A stretch of 64,000 bases of DNA, from contig AP019416.1 of the NCBI GenBank assembly GCA_004295565.1, forward strand, positions 2,480,001 to 2,544,000, read 5' to 3'. This document shows positions 45,201 through 53,707 of the stretch, piece after piece. Source of the stretch: Vreelandella olivaria (GTDB lineage: Bacteria; Pseudomonadota; Gammaproteobacteria; Pseudomonadales; Halomonadaceae). Below the pieces are notes generated by a model. That model saw nothing but the letters and a program-made list of their open reading frames with translations. It made no database searches and was not told the origin of the DNA. How positions within the stretch are numbered: the first letter of the stretch is position 1; each line of letters starts with the position of its first letter. Both the position numbers and the translations under genes were made by a program.

Positions 45201-45596
45201 GAAATTACTGAAAGCACCGCCATTGCCCAACTTTCTAGAGTTGGCGAATTAATTGTCACCCTCAAAGAGTACGGCTGCCGCTTTGCACTGGACGACTTTG
45301 GCACCGGACTCTCCTCTTTTAGCTACTTGAAGCAGTTACCGGTCGATTATTTAAAAATTGACGGGCACTTTATCCGCAATGTGGATCAGGATCCGATTGA
45401 CCGAGCGATGGTCGAGGCCATTCATGCTGTCGGCAAGGCGCTTGGCATTGCCACCATTGCGGAATTCGTGGAACACCAGACGACGCTGGATACGTTGCGG
45501 CACATGGGCATTGACTACGCACAAGGTTATTTACTTGGCAGACCTGAACCGCTCACTCATATGCCAGGCCATCGCATTAAGGTGATGCCACGCTAG
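42217..45596 (+). CDS. Ammonium transporter fused to PAS-PAS-GGDEF-EAL (ammonium-sensing c-di-GMP enzyme), one frameshift
   Basis: About 1126 residues after repair of a single break near 42580. Residues 1-395 form an eleven-helix Amt domain that keeps the pore residues: Asp in FAG-preceding IDFAGSTVVH, the first pore His (about 169) and the second (about 324, in SHLVAGIWG). A HAMP-like linker follows (about 400-455). Two PAS domains come next (about 460-560, LRDGVITWQADG; and 570-690, IGDGVITCDASG). The GGDEF domain has an intact GGDEF at about 771 and an RxxD inhibitory site (RSSD) five residues before it. The EAL domain has EILLR at about 902, with NLSG, EITE, DDFGTG and YLKIDG motifs, so catalysis is plausible on both sides. 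It probably senses ammonium and sets c-di-GMP; no GlnK gene is adjacent. Confidence 0.93.
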
Positions 45597-45723
45597 CCAG
45601 CTATGGAAATGCCTAAATGCCAAAAACGCAAAAAAACCCGGCTAAGGGCAGCATCTTTATCGACAGAGAAGTAACTAAAAAGTAGTAACTAGAACAGGAA
45701 GGAAATGCAATATGCGGGGGTAA

Positions 45724-45799
45724 TGGGGTGGATGATGGGACTTGAACCCACGACCACCGGAGTCACAATCCGGGGCTCTACCACTGAGCTACACCCACC
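45724..45799 (-). tRNA. tRNA-His (GTG)
   Basis: Cloverleaf read on the minus strand, with extra G at position -1, acceptor GTGGGTG/CATCCAC, anticodon loop TTGTGAC (anticodon GTG) and encoded CCA. It is the intact one of two tandem copies. Confidence 0.96.
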
Positions 45800-45832
45800 A
45801 CAACCTAAAACTGGAAACGCAAATATTGTCAC

Positions 45833-45907
45833 TGGGGTGGATGATGGGATTTGAACCCACGACCACCGGAGTCACAATCCGGGGCTCTACCCTGAGCTAC
45901 ACCCACC
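45833..45907 (-). tRNA. tRNA-His (GTG), second copy with one base missing in the D-loop
   Basis: Nearly identical to the copy at 45724-45799, with the same anticodon GTG and encoded CCA. The D-arm reads GCTCAGGGTAGAGC where the other copy has GCTCAGTGGTAGAGC, one base fewer. The T-loop also differs by one base (A for G). The D-loop loss may be a sequencing indel. Confidence 0.9.
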
Positions 45908-45982
45908 AAAGACAATCTTACGTAAAACAAATAGCAAGTGCTTGAAGATAGGATTCTGACAGGTTGTTACCACTGAATTAGG

Positions 45983-46059
45983 TGGCACGCCCAGCAGGAA
46001 TCGAACCCGCAACCTACGGCTTAGAAGGCCGTTGCTCTATCCGGTTGAGCTATGGGCGC
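45983..46059 (-). tRNA. tRNA-Arg (TCT)
   Basis: Cloverleaf on the minus strand. Anticodon loop CTTCTAA gives TCT, T-arm GCGGGTTCGATTCCTGC, CCA encoded. It lies in the Pro-Arg-His-His cluster. Confidence 0.96.
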
Positions 46060-46150
46060 ACATAGAGTATTCATAAAAACGAATACTGATGAGCACTAGA
46101 CCACAACTGCAGCTTGGAAAAGCAAACTACTACCTTTCATGCTAAGTGAA

Positions 46151-46227
46151 TGGTCGGGATGGAGGGATTCGAACCCCCGACATCCTGCTCCCAAAGCAGG
46201 CGCGCTACCAGACTGCGCTACATCCCG
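46151..46227 (-). tRNA. tRNA-Pro (TGG)
   Basis: Cloverleaf on the minus strand. Acceptor CGGGATG/CATCCCG, anticodon loop TTTGGGA (TGG), CCA encoded. First gene of the minus-strand tRNA cluster, directly downstream of a strong promoter. Confidence 0.97.
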
Positions 46228-46276
46228 ATTTTTATCACCTTAGACGCTACCGTGCTGCCCGTCTCAAGCGAGGCAT

Positions 46277-46304
46277 ATATTACTATTTTTAATTTTAAAG
46301 TCAA
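46277..46304 (-). promoter_or_regulatory. Sigma-70 promoter of the tRNA cluster
   Basis: On the minus strand TTGACT (46299-46304) is followed after 16 bases by TAATAT (46277-46282), then a GC-rich stretch before tRNA-Pro. The hexamers are close to consensus and the GC-rich discriminator is typical of stable-RNA, stringently controlled promoters. Confidence 0.75.
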
Positions 46305-46436
46305 CCATTAAAGTGATTGTTAGTGAAGGCGCTTTGCCTGGATGCCCCGGCATGCGAAAATTGCCGTCTTTAAAGCGCTGCTGCATGAGCGCTTTACTGT
46401 CTAGGCCATTTTTAACATCCACAGGGATTCCATTAC

Positions 46437-47306
46437 ATGACCGCCCAACTAATCGATGGCAAAGCCATCGCTGCTAATGTCCGCCAACAGGTTGCCGAAA
46501 AGATCGCCCTACGCCGTCAAGCTGGCGGGCGGGCACCAGGACTAGCCGTGGTTGTGGTCGGGGACGATCCCGCTTCCCATGTATATGTCAGTAACAAGCA
46601 CCGCGCCTGCGAGCAGGCAGGCATTATCTCCTTTCAGCATGCCCTGCCCGCTACAACCTCTCAACATGAGCTGGAAACCCTGGTTGACCAGCTCAACAGC
46701 GACCCGGCCATTGATGGCATCTTGGTTCAGCTACCGCTGCCCAAACATCTAGACGCCGGCCCCATTTTAGAGCGCATTCTGCCGGGCAAAGATGTCGATG
46801 GTTTCCATCCCTACAACATTGGCCGCTTAGCCCAACGCATGCCTGCTCTGCGCCCCTGCACGCCGAAAGGGATCATGACCCTACTGGCCCAAAACGACAT
46901 TGCACTACGCGGCTTGGATGCCACCGTTGTGGGCGCCTCTAACATTGTCGGCCGCCCCATGGCGCTAGAACTAATGCTAGCGGGTTGCACCACCACCGTC
47001 TGTCACCGTTTTACGCAAAATCTTGAAGACCACGTTAGCCGTGCCGATATTCTGGTCGTGGCTGTCGGCAAGCCGGGGATCGTTAAAGGGGAATGGATTA
47101 AACCGGGCGCCATTGTCATCGACGTAGGCATCAATCGCCAGGACGATGGCACCCTAATAGGCGATCTTGATTTTGCTGCTGCCGCCGAGCGCGCCAGCTT
47201 TATCACCCCGGTGCCAGGCGGCGTTGGGCCAATGACTGTCGCTACACTGCTGGAAAACACCCTGGAAGCCGCCGAGCAGCACGACTTAGCGACCAATCAC
47301 GCCTGA
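46437..47306 (+). CDS. folD: Bifunctional methylenetetrahydrofolate dehydrogenase/cyclohydrolase
   Basis: Interconverts 5,10-methylene-, methenyl- and 10-formyl-THF. Intact, 289 residues from ATG 46437. The catalytic Lys region is [13 protein letters not shown] (about residues 50-62). The substrate motif [10 protein letters not shown], the [11 protein letters not shown] segment and the NADP-binding [16 protein letters not shown] motif are all conserved. It precedes mtnN on the same strand and is clear of the tRNA cluster. Confidence 0.97.
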   Translation: MTAQLIDGKAIAANVRQQVAEKIALRRQAGGRAPGLAVVVVGDDPASHVYVSNKHRACEQAGIISFQHALPATTSQHELETLVDQLNSDPAIDGILVQLPLPKHLDAGPILERILPGKDVDGFHPYNIGRLAQRMPALRPCTPKGIMTLLAQNDIALRGLDATVVGASNIVGRPMALELMLAGCTTTVCHRFTQNLEDHVSRADILVVAVGKPGIVKGEWIKPGAIVIDVGINRQDDGTLIGDLDFAAAAERASFITPVPGGVGPMTVATLLENTLEAAEQHDLATNHA

Positions 47307-47342
47307 GTTAAACATCACCCTTTTATATAGGAGCATGGCGCA

Positions 47343-48049
47343 GTGAAGCGTATTGGTATTATTGGCGCAATGGCGCAGGAAGTAAGCACCTTAGTGAGTC
47401 AACTGGACACCCCCAGCGCTACGAGCATGCAGGCTTTGTCTTCCATACCGGAACGCGTTATGGATTAGAGATCGTAGTCCTGCAGTCGGGGATAGGTAAG
47501 GTCAACGCCGCAGTGGGCACGGCTATATTGTTAGAGCGCCATCAACCCGATGCCATTATCAACACCGGCTCCGCCGGAGGCTTTGCCACCGATTTAGCCA
47601 TTGGCGATGTGATCATTTCAGATGAAGTGCGCCATCACGACGTTGACGCCGTGGTGTTCGGCTACGAGATAGGTCAAGTACCGGGGATGCCCGCGGCTTA
47701 CTTAGCCGACACAGCGCTAAGGGAAATCGCGCGCAACGCCATCGCCTCATTAGGTGAAGTCAAGGTGCGTGAAGGCTTGATTGCCACCGGTGACGCCTTT
47801 ATGAGCGACCCCGCCCGGGTAGACGCTACCCGCGCCCAGTTCCCCAGCATGCTGGCAGTAGAGATGGAGGGCGCCGCCATTGCCCAAACGTGCCACCTCT
47901 ACCAGTGCCCTTTTGTGGTTATCCGCGCGCTCTCTGATATTCCCGGCAGTGGCGACAACCATCTCTCCTTCGATGAGTTTCTGGAAGTGGCCGCCGACCA
48001 CTCATCGCGCATGGTTGATCAAATGCTTAAGCAACTTGGCAGCGCATAA
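47343..48049 (+). CDS. mtnN: 5'-methylthioadenosine/S-adenosylhomocysteine nucleosidase, one frameshift
   Basis: Cleaves MTA and SAH, feeding methionine salvage and autoinducer-2 synthesis. Starts at GTG 47343 (KRIGIIGAMAQEVSTL), with AGGAG nine bases upstream. The active-site segments follow: NTGSAGGFA, GDAFM, and VEMEGAAIAQTC with the catalytic Glu; the catalytic Asp is in RALSDIPGSGD. One C is missing near 47414, after LDTP. About 236 residues. Confidence 0.94.
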
Positions 48050-48070
48050 CGGGCTTACTAGGTGTTCGAT

Positions 48071-48097
48071 GCCGCCGACGTTAAAGCCGTCGACGGC
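48071..48097. terminator. Hairpin between convergent mtnN and pyrC
   Basis: A 10-bp stem with one C-A mismatch (48071-48080 with 48088-48097) and a 7-base loop in the 60-base gap between two convergent genes. No T-run, so termination is only likely by position. Confidence 0.4.
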
Positions 48098-48109
48098 ATT
48101 CGCTACCCG

Positions 48110-49144
48110 CTAAGACTTAATCGCCCAATTCAGCGTCTCCCCGCCAGCAGCGGGATGATTTGCTCCCCCTGGGCATAAGGGTAACTTTCCGGCAGCGTCC
48201 AACTCCGCCGCTCAAGCGTAATGATGTCCGGGTTAGGTGTTAGCCCATAAAAACGCGGCCCATTAAGGCTGGCGAAGGCTTCCAACTTGTCCAAGGCATC
48301 CATTTCATCGAAGGCGGTGGCATATAGTTCAATGGCCGCGGGGCAGTATAGGCACCGGCACAGCCGCAGCTTGACTCTTTAGCCCCCTGGGAGTGCGGTG
48401 CACTATCGGTACCCAAAAGAATTTGTGGCTGCCGCTGGTGGCTGCTTTCAGCAGCGCCTGGCGATGCTGCTCACGCTTAAGAATCGGCAGGCAGTAGTAG
48501 TGAGGACGAATGCCTCCGACCAGCATTTTGTTGCGGTTAAACAGCAGGTGATGGGCGGTAATGGTGGCCGCCACGTTATCCGGCGCCTGAGCAACAAACT
48601 CAGCCGCTTGCTGGGTAGTGATATGCTCACAGACTACTTTCAGCGTTGGGTGGCGTGCCAGCAGTGGCTTCATCACTGTTTCAATGAATACCGCTTCGCG
48701 ATCAAAAATATCGATCTCTGCATGGGTGACTTCACCATGCACCAGAAGCGGCATGCCCACCTTGGCCATCATCTCAATCGTTGCGTCACAGCGGGCTAGA
48801 TCAGTCACCCCTGAATCGGAGTTCGTGGTGGCGCCCGCCGGGTAGAGCTTCACCGCTTTGACAATGCCACTTTGCGCCGCACGCTCAATCTCTTCCGGCG
48901 GAGTTGTATCAGTGAGGTAAAGCACCATTAAAGGCTCGAAGGTGCTGCCTGCGGGCAAAGCATCGAGAATACGCTGACGGTATTCAACCGCCTTGGCAGT
49001 CGTGGTCACTGGCGGGGTGAGATTGGGCATAATGATCGCCCGCCCCATTTGCGCAGCAGTATGACCGACTACCGCTTTAAGCGCTTCATCGTCGCGCAAG
49101 TGAAGGTGCCAATCGTCGGGGCGGGTCAGTGTTACGGTGTCCAC
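48110..49144 (-). CDS. pyrC: Dihydroorotase (class II), one or two frameshifts
   Basis: Zinc amidohydrolase of pyrimidine synthesis. The start is best placed at GTG 49144 (next residues [18 protein letters not shown]), preceded by AGGA; no ATG fits. The metal motif HLHLRD is near residue 14. The carboxylated Lys lies in [10 protein letters not shown], His ligands in LVHGEVTH and CEHITT, and the Asp ligand in LGTDSAPH. A break near 48410 comes just before the LGTDSAPHS segment and another near 48345. The C-terminus is ETLNWAIKS at 48110. About 344 residues. Confidence 0.92.
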
Positions 49145-49365
49145 GGCAAGTCCTGTAGTGGTGTGAAGGCAGATATAATGCAGCGTGTACAGTATACGCA
49201 ATTGCGCGATGGGATAAATCCACTCCTCAGACGCCCACACCCTCGTCCAAGTGTCGTATCATGTCGCTGCTTTTTAAGACACGGCTATTTTAAGACTCAG
49301 CTCGAACAGTTACTTTTACGCGCTTTTATAACAGTTGGTTTTTGACGCTAAGGATTCGGTTGTTT

Positions 49366-49782
49366 ATGCAGAACGTGCGGCGCTATGCGGATATTATTGC
49401 CAGCCTGGAAGGGTTGATGTGGCTAAGTCTCGCCTGGTCAATTTCACTCTCCGTTCATATGGGCAGCACGGAACCCACTCTCGCTAGCCTATTGGTGATC
49501 GGTGCCCTGGTGGTTATTTGCTGGGCGCATCGGCCGCTACGCTATTTGTTGGGGCGCTACCATATCCGCAAACGGCGCACCGATATGTGGATTCATACCC
49601 TAGCGCTACCGCTGCTACTGGCGATGTTTTTCCACATAATGATTGAAGCGTTACTGGGTAGCGCCTGGCTTCCACCTAAAATGCTGCTGTTCAATATCTT
49701 GGCTTCTGCAGGCTGGGCAACTTACGTCATGACCCTGCTGATTAAATTTATCATTCATGGCTTTAAAGCCAGAACCAAGTAA
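49366..49782 (+). CDS. Small membrane protein of unknown function, adjacent to regBA
   Basis: I do not recognise a family. About 138 residues with four predicted membrane segments (LEGLMWLSLAWSISLSVH; LASLLVIGALVVICWAH; HTLALPLLLAMFFHIMIEAL; LLFNILASAGWATYVMTLLI), with basic residues in the linker after the second and at the C-terminus. Start ATG at 49366, TTG upstream possible. It ends 7 bases before the sensor kinase gene, so it is likely in the same transcript and might modulate the kinase; this is inference from position. Confidence 0.7.
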   Translation: MQNVRRYADIIASLEGLMWLSLAWSISLSVHMGSTEPTLASLLVIGALVVICWAHRPLRYLLGRYHIRKRRTDMWIHTLALPLLLAMFFHIMIEALLGSAWLPPKMLLFNILASAGWATYVMTLLIKFIIHGFKARTK

Positions 49783-49789
49783 GCCCATC

Positions 49790-51053
49790 ATGCCGACTGC
49801 CCTCCCCCTTCCGCTCTCCACCCCCAACCGTAATCTGGTGCGACTGACTATTGTCCGCGGCATCACGTGGACCGGTTTTTTACTGGCGATTGTGGTGGGC
49901 GTAGAACTGCTGGCCTTCGATCTACCGGTAACCGCTGTGGTGAGCGTGGTTATTTCCATGGGCGTACTCAATATCGCCACCTGGTGGCGCCTGGGCCGCC
50001 CACGTGCGGTGACGCATCTAGAGTACTTACTGCACTTACTCGCCGATATCACGGGTTTAACACTACTGTTCTACTTCTCGGGCGGTTCCACCAACCCTTT
50101 TATTACTATCTAGTACCGGTTACCATCGCCGCCGCCACACTGCCCTGGCGCCACGCCTGGATCATCGCCGCCTGTTCCATGGCGGGCTATACCTTTTAAT
50201 GTTCTCCTACTACCCGATTCCCCAGTTGGGCCATATCAATAGCGATAGCCCCTTGAGTCTGCACATATTGGGCATGTGGCTTAACTTTGGCCTTTCAGCG
50301 GGCCTGGTGACATTTTTATCTACAAGATGGCACATGCGCTGCGCAGCCGTGATCAGGCGCTCTCCCGCACGAGGGAAGCCGCGCTACGTAATGAGCAAGT
50401 ACTAGCGGTGGCTACCCAAGCCGCAGGCACTGCCCATGAACTGGGCACCCCTTTGTCTACCATGGCAGTTCTCCTCAAAGAGATGCAGGCTGACGCCCCG
50501 CCGATTCGGCGCTCGACCAGGACATCAATTTACTTCGTCAACAGGTAGACGTGTGCAAATCACGTCTGCAAAATTTAGTCTCTAACGCGGACCGTCGGCG
50601 CATGGCGGAACCCGAAGTGCTGGATGCGGAAGTGTGGTTAGCAGGGGTTGTACAGCGCTGGCTGGTGCTGCGTCCGGATGTGAGCCATCAATTCGATGTG
50701 GCCGAGAAGCGCGGAAGGCCTTGGCTGGCCGTCGATGCCACCCTCGACCAAGCATTGACCAATTTGCTCAATAACGCCGCTGATGCGAACCCTGAAAACA
50801 TTGCCATACGCTTAGACTGGCAGAGTGAGAGCGTGGTGATTGATATACGCGACCATGGCCCAGGTGTCGCCATGTCGATTGCCGACCAGCTGGGGGAGAC
50901 GTTTATTTCGACGAAAAGCAAGGGCATGGGCATCGGGCTGTTTTAACCCATGCCACCATCAATCGCTTTGGTGGCGGCGTAAGCCTGTATAATCACCCGG
51001 AAGGGGGCACGCTTACGGAAGTTACGCTGCCTCGCTGTGCGTCGCCAAACTAA
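49790..51053 (+). CDS. regB: Redox sensor histidine kinase RegB/PrrB-type, about five frameshifts
   Basis: Quinone/redox-responsive membrane kinase. About six membrane helices fill residues 1-180, including the signature GGSTNPF in an extracytoplasmic loop, the quinone-site motif of RegB proteins. The H-box is GTAHELGTPLSTM (His about residue 215). A Cys in QVDVCKSRLQ (about 254) matches the redox cysteine of RegB. N-box TNLLNNAADANPENI and G-box DHGPGV, STKSKGMGIGLF follow. Breaks occur near 50098, 50200, 50325, 50505 and 50940. About 420 residues. ATG 49790. Partner regA follows after 43 bases. Confidence 0.9.
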
Positions 51054-51096
51054 ACGCGACCGCCCCAAGCACCGCCAGTAATGGATTGAGGACAAC

Positions 51097-51635
51097 ATGC
51101 AAACGCGAGAGCAACGCCTGCTGATCATTGATGACGACGAAATGTTTTGCCATGTGCTGAACCGTGCCCTAACCCGCCGCGGTTACGAGGTCATCGTTGC
51201 CCACGACGCAGAGCAGGCCCTGACCATGGCCGCACAGCATGCGCCCACCATGGCGACCCTTGACTTAAAGCTGGAAAACAGCTCAGGCCTGAAACTGCTT
51301 CCCGAGCTACTCGCCACCGTCCCCCAGTGCCGTATAGTGGTGCTGACCGGCTACTCGAGCATTGCCACAGCCGTTGAGGCAATGAAACTCGGCGCGGTTA
51401 ACTACTTGTGTAAACCGGTGGATGCTGATGACGTTTTAATCGCTTTTGAGCGCCAAGCTGGCGACCCGGATATTGAACTGGCTGACAATCCCCCCTCGAT
51501 TAACCGCATCACCTGGGAGCATATTCAGAAAGTGCTGCAGGAGCACGATGGCAATATATCCGCCACCGCCCGGGCGCTGGTATGCACCGCCGCACCCTGC
51601 AGCGGAAATTACAAAAACGCCCGGTGCGTCGTTAA
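51097..51635 (+). CDS. regA: Response regulator RegA/PrrA-type, one frameshift
   Basis: Global redox response regulator. Receiver domain with the acidic pair IIDDDE and phosphoacceptor Asp in TLDLKLENSSGL (about residue 53), Thr/Lys switch residues in VVLTGYSSI and LCKPVDADD. The C-terminal Fis-like helix-turn-helix is DGNISATARALGMHRRTLQR, the conserved RegA DNA-binding end. One G is missing near 51582, shifting the last residues; true stop at 51635, 178 residues. Known RegBA regulons cover respiration, carbon and nitrogen fixation; here the targets are inferred only. Confidence 0.92.
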
Positions 51636-51680
51636 AGTGACTCATCTCAGCAGGCGAGACGGCAAGCCTGGGCGGGTGAG

Positions 51681-51820
51681 AGGACAGGTTTCCGCGAGGG
51701 CGCTGTGAACCCCTCCCTGGGCGCTACTTACGCCATCTGACCGCCATGGATGGCGGAAATGCCGGAAATGTAGGGAACATTTTTCGGCCATGGCGTAAGA
51801 CCCTCGCTCCAACCTGCCCT
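51681..51820. repeat. 140-bp multibranched palindromic element
   Basis: The outer arms (51681-51700 with 51801-51820) match at 16 of 20 positions. Inside, a perfect 10-bp stem (51727-51736 with 51790-51799) encloses two hairpins: 51741-51756 (7-bp stem, 2-base loop) and 51761-51788 (about 10 bp with bulges, 5-base loop). No reading frame of note. It looks like a REP- or MITE-like repetitive element, or a structured RNA. Confidence 0.7.
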
Positions 51821-51867
51821 CTCAACCATTCATTAGCCTTGAATCCGCGCACTTAAGAAACGAGAAC

Positions 51868-52641
51868 TTAATGCGCCGTCCAACCAAGATCAATATTGAA
51901 GCTCGACCCGGTCACGGCACCGGCGGCGTCGGATGCCAGATAAGCAACTAATTGCGCCACCTCTTCAGGCTCGATCAAGCGCTTGATCGCCGCCTGTTTA
52001 AGCATGACTTTCTCGATCACCTCCTGCTCATCCATACCGTGTAATTTAGCCTGGTCGGCGATTTGATTGTCCACCAGCGGGGTTTTGACATAGGCAGGAC
52101 ATACCGCATTCGCAGTGATGCCTTGTTCGCCGCCCTCCAGCGCCGCCGTTTTGGTCAAACCAATCATGCCGTGTTTGGCGCTGATATACGCCGCTTTCCC
52201 TGGCGAAGCCACCTGAGCGTGTATCGAAGCTACGTTCACAATGCGTCCCCAGCCCTTTTCACGCATATGCGGCCATGCCGCCTGTGTGAGCAAGAAAGGC
52301 GCCGTTAGCATCAAATCCATAATCTGACGCCACTTCTCCTCGGGGAAGGTCTCAATCGAGGCAACGTGCTGAATCCCAGCGTTATTGACCAGTATATCCA
52401 CACCGCCAAAACGCTTGACCGCATCGGCCACCGCCGCCCGGCAGGCATCAGGATCGGTTAGATCCGCTTCAAAGAAGGCTGCGCCGGCTTGTTCAGCGAC
52501 CGCCTTACCCGCTGGATTAAAATCGACGGCAAGCACTTGATGGCCTAACTCACAAAAGTGCTTAACCACAGCGGCACCGATCCCGCTGCTGGTACCGGTG
52601 ACCAGCGCCACTCGCGGCGTTGTAACGGCTTGGGAAGTCAT
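51868..52641 (-). CDS. bdhA: 3-hydroxybutyrate dehydrogenase
   Basis: SDR oxidising D-3-hydroxybutyrate to acetoacetate with NAD. Intact; ATG 52641 with AAGGA upstream gives 257 residues. Motifs: VTGTSSGIG (residues 13-21), NNAGIQHV, catalytic Ser in VNVASIHAQV, and YISAKHG with Tyr-Lys. The C-terminal VLVDNQI-like segment TPLVDNQIADQA and the EEVAQLVAYLASDAAG end fit the 3HBDH family. With the nearby CoA-transferase it makes a ketone-body/PHB-monomer route to acetoacetyl-CoA. Confidence 0.92.
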   Translation of the reverse strand: MTSQAVTTPRVALVTGTSSGIGAAVVKHFCELGHQVLAVDFNPAGKAVAEQAGAAFFEADLTDPDACRAAVADAVKRFGGVDILVNNAGIQHVASIETFPEEKWRQIMDLMLTAPFLLTQAAWPHMREKGWGRIVNVASIHAQVASPGKAAYISAKHGMIGLTKTAALEGGEQGITANAVCPAYVKTPLVDNQIADQAKLHGMDEQEVIEKVMLKQAAIKRLIEPEEVAQLVAYLASDAAGAVTGSSFNIDLGWTAH

Positions 52642-52731
52642 AGGTAATTTCCTTTTCACTACGTGGACGGAAGTTCTGGTGGATGGACGTTCTTGCAGAG
52701 TCCTTGTCAGTATAGCTATCTAGGCGTTGGG

Positions 52732-53157
52732 CTAGGCGTTGGGGACTTCAGCGGGTTGCATTAAACGCGCCATCATTTGCTGCGCCAGCCTCGCGGCCTC
52801 CTGCATGCTCTCCAGCTCGCTTAAATCACTCAAAATGGCGCGCTTATAGAGCTGGTAGCCGCCGGGTAAGCGCTCATGAGATAGCCGATAAGCACCTGAA
52901 GGCAATGAGAGCGTCAACGTCTCCGCCATGGACTCAGCCAGCAGAGCTGGTTGGGGCACGCCGACCAACCAAAGCTCACAGGGCGTAATCAGCGCACCGA
53001 CCAGGTGCTCAGCGCCGTGATGCTGAAAGCATAGCGCATCAACCCCTAAACGCGGGTTCCAGTCACTTTTCTGTTTCATTGATGGCAAGTGCGCATCTCG
53101 GTACGTCTTTGCCAGTTCAGCAAGGAGAGCGTATTCGTCAGCGGTAAGCGTTTGCAT
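52732..53157 (-). CDS. HybE-like [NiFe]-hydrogenase assembly chaperone homologue
   Basis: Intact, 141 residues. It aligns by eye to HybE: WNPRLGVDALCF, then LVGALITPCELWLVGVPQP (matching the ITPW..PGP region) and LTLSLPSGAYRL ... GGYQLYKRAILSDL (matching LQLPYGTMTF ... YLSCSLMSPL). In E. coli HybE helps hydrogenase-2 maturation; there is no hydrogenase gene in this window, so the role here is unclear. It is transcribed in the same direction as bdhA, 90 bases upstream. Confidence 0.7.
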   Translation of the reverse strand: MQTLTADEYALLAELAKTYRDAHLPSMKQKSDWNPRLGVDALCFQHHGAEHLVGALITPCELWLVGVPQPALLAESMAETLTLSLPSGAYRLSHERLPGGYQLYKRAILSDLSELESMQEAARLAQQMMARLMQPAEVPNA

Positions 53158-53339
53158 AGGCTTAATCGTTTTCCCAGATGATAACGGGCATTAATGGTTC
53201 GTGTAGCGAGCTGCTATTGGCGAAACAAGCTCCGCTCAGCCACAATAGGCGCGAATTTATCGCTCAGCCAACGGCTATTTACCCTTCAGTGATTGTCTAC
53301 TTGGTTACTTATTCTGCTTATCGTAAAGGAGTACCCGCT

Positions 53340-53603
53340 ATGTTTGTGGTTATTTTTGGTCGGATGTCATGCCCTTTCTGTGTACGCGCCAAACAGCTCG
53401 CCGAGCACTTGGAGAAAGTCGGTAAAATCGAGGGCTATCGCTATGTGGATATGCCTTCCGAAGGCGTAACGAAAGAAGATATCGCCAAAACGGCCGGTAA
53501 ACCCATTCACACCGTTCCGCAGGTGTTTGTCGATCAAGCCCATGTGGGCGGCTTTACTGAATTTGATCAGTTTGTTCGCGACCAGCAGTTGCTTGCCGTT
53601 TAA
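53340..53603 (+). CDS. grxA: Glutaredoxin, GrxA type
   Basis: Glutathione-dependent disulfide reductase. Intact, 87 residues from ATG 53340, with AAGGAG upstream. The active site is CPFC (about residues 12-15), then the TVPQVFVD cis-proline segment and VGGFTEFDQF. GrxA-type proteins reduce ribonucleotide reductase and OxyR. It is divergent from the HybE-like gene; the 182-base gap holds nothing else I recognise. Confidence 0.9.
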   Translation: MFVVIFGRMSCPFCVRAKQLAEHLEKVGKIEGYRYVDMPSEGVTKEDIAKTAGKPIHTVPQVFVDQAHVGGFTEFDQFVRDQQLLAV

Positions 53604-53707
53604 CCGCTCGTTAATACGCGTTGAACCCTTGCTTACCTTGCTTGCCTATACTGAGCAGTTATTTAATGGCTCACGCTAGGTGTGCCACTTTAGGCAAGGA
53701 GTTCACC

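Noticed and set aside
45628-45660. Strong terminator for the tRNA cluster
   Set aside because: A T-run exists on the minus strand, but the stem (CCC/GGG) is too short to call with confidence.
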